Source: Betaproteobacteria bacterium (GTDB taxonomy: Bacteria > Pseudomonadota > Gammaproteobacteria > Burkholderiales > SG8-39). Taken from it: a stretch of DNA of 6,643 nt. Under the pieces are notes generated by a model that was not told the DNA's origin, ran no database searches, and saw only the letters and a list, made by a program, of their open reading frames with translations. This document shows, piece after piece, positions 6,095-6,643 of the stretch. A program made the translations under genes and the position numbers. Positions within the stretch are counted from its first letter, which is position 1; every line of letters begins with the position of its first letter. The stretch spans positions 1-6,643 of the forward strand of contig VBCP01000138.1 in assembly GCA_005888925.1 (NCBI GenBank), in the 5' to 3' direction.

Positions 6095-6643
6095 TGAACA
6101 AGCGTGAATTTCTCGCCGCTCTTGCGGCATTCAGCGCAGCACCGTTATGGGCGCAGGCACCGGCGCGCGGGCAGCGCATCGACGTGCACCACCACGTCGT
6201 GCCGCCGGAGTATCTGGCGGCGATCGCCGGGCGCCGCGACAACCGGGTGCCCGACTGGTCGCCCGCGCGCTCGCTCGAGGAGATGGACCGGGCGGGCATC
6301 GGCACGGCGATGCTGTCGCTGGTGCAGCCCGGCGTCTGGTTCGGCGACGTGGCGGAAGGCCGGCGCCTGGCGCGCATGGCCAACGACTATGCCGCGCGCC
6401 TCGTGCGAGACCGTCCCGGCCGCTTCGGCCTCTTCGCCACCATTCCGCTGCCGGATACGGAAGGAAGCCTGAAGGAAATCGAGTACGCCTACGACACGCT
6501 AAAGGCCGACGGCATCGCACTGATGACCAGCTACGGCGAGCGCTGGCTCGGCGATGCTTCGTTCGCGCCCGTGTGGCAGGAGCTCGACCGTCGGAAGAGC
6601 GTGATCTACACGCATCCGACGCAGGTGAGCTGCTGCCGCAATC
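6094..6643 (+). CDS. Second ACMSD-like amidohydrolase with Tat-like signal peptide (5' part; runs off the window)
   Basis: The frame is open from ATG 6094 to the right edge (183 codons plus one base), with no stop. Residues 1-22 (MNKREFLAALAAFSAAPLWA then QA) look like a signal peptide: a charged start, the Tat-like K-R-x-F-L pattern (residues 3-7, Lys in place of the first Arg), an Ala/Leu-rich core and a likely cleavage after Ala20 or nearby. The mature part opens with IDVHHHVVP, giving the canonical DxHxH metal motif (Asp30, His32, His34), and IYTHP (171-175) supplies His174, equivalent to His161 of the preceding gene. So it is a paralogue of that gene with an intact metal site, probably exported to the periplasm. 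The C-terminal third with the remaining His and Asp ligands is outside the window. The start overlaps the preceding stop (TGATG), with AGG eight bases upstream, which points to translational coupling. Confidence 0.88.
   Translation, partial: MNKREFLAALAAFSAAPLWAQAPARGQRIDVHHHVVPPEYLAAIAGRRDNRVPDWSPARSLEEMDRAGIGTAMLSLVQPGVWFGDVAEGRRLARMANDYAARLVRDRPGRFGLFATIPLPDTEGSLKEIEYAYDTLKADGIALMTSYGERWLGDASFAPVWQELDRRKSVIYTHPTQVSCCRN

Overview
The window looks like a stretch of high-GC proteobacterial chromosome. The strong G/C third-position bias and tight gene packing fit Betaproteobacteria (Burkholderiales-like) best, with an alphaproteobacterium as the alternative. No rRNA or other phylogenetic marker is present, so this placement is inference. 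Every base lies in or near a gene; the only real intergenic gap is the 82 bp between divergent genes at 5002-5083. I see no tRNA, rRNA, CRISPR array, transposase or prophage gene.

Layout. (1) Left, + strand: the last 34 codons of an unrecognised gene, then a molybdenum hydroxylase large subunit of the xanthine dehydrogenase/CoxL-like family (102-2441), then an alpha/beta hydrolase (2438-3205). Both junctions are 4-bp GTGA overlaps, so this is one translationally coupled operon. (2) Middle, - strand, reading from 5001 down to 3162: a Uma2-family PD-(D/E)XK protein, a zinc-free MDR-type quinone oxidoreductase, and an OsmC-family protein. Gaps are 8 bp and a 4-bp ATGA overlap. The end of the OsmC gene overlaps the end of the hydrolase gene tail to tail by 44 bp. 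(3) Right, + strand: two consecutive amidohydrolases of the ACMSD/gamma-resorcylate-decarboxylase type (PF04909). The second runs off the window and starts with a Tat-like signal peptide. They are joined by a TGATG stop/start overlap.

How the genes may work together. A molybdenum hydroxylase (oxidation of an aldehyde or N-heterocycle), a serine hydrolase and two metal-dependent hydrolase/decarboxylase-type enzymes fit an accessory catabolic region for aromatic or heterocyclic compounds. The quinone reductase and OsmC protein fit handling of reactive electrophiles or peroxides made on the way. No substrate can be named from this sequence.

The points most worth a second look are: the hydrolase and OsmC modules, normally met as one fused protein, here encoded as separate convergent overlapping genes; a metal-ligand His replaced by Tyr in the first amidohydrolase beside an exported paralogue with the canonical motif; a good ribosome-binding site and ATG that lead into the wrong frame at the start of the Uma2 gene; and a probable leaderless promoter for the amidohydrolase operon. 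I found no clearly new multi-gene system; most of the window is ordinary accessory metabolism.
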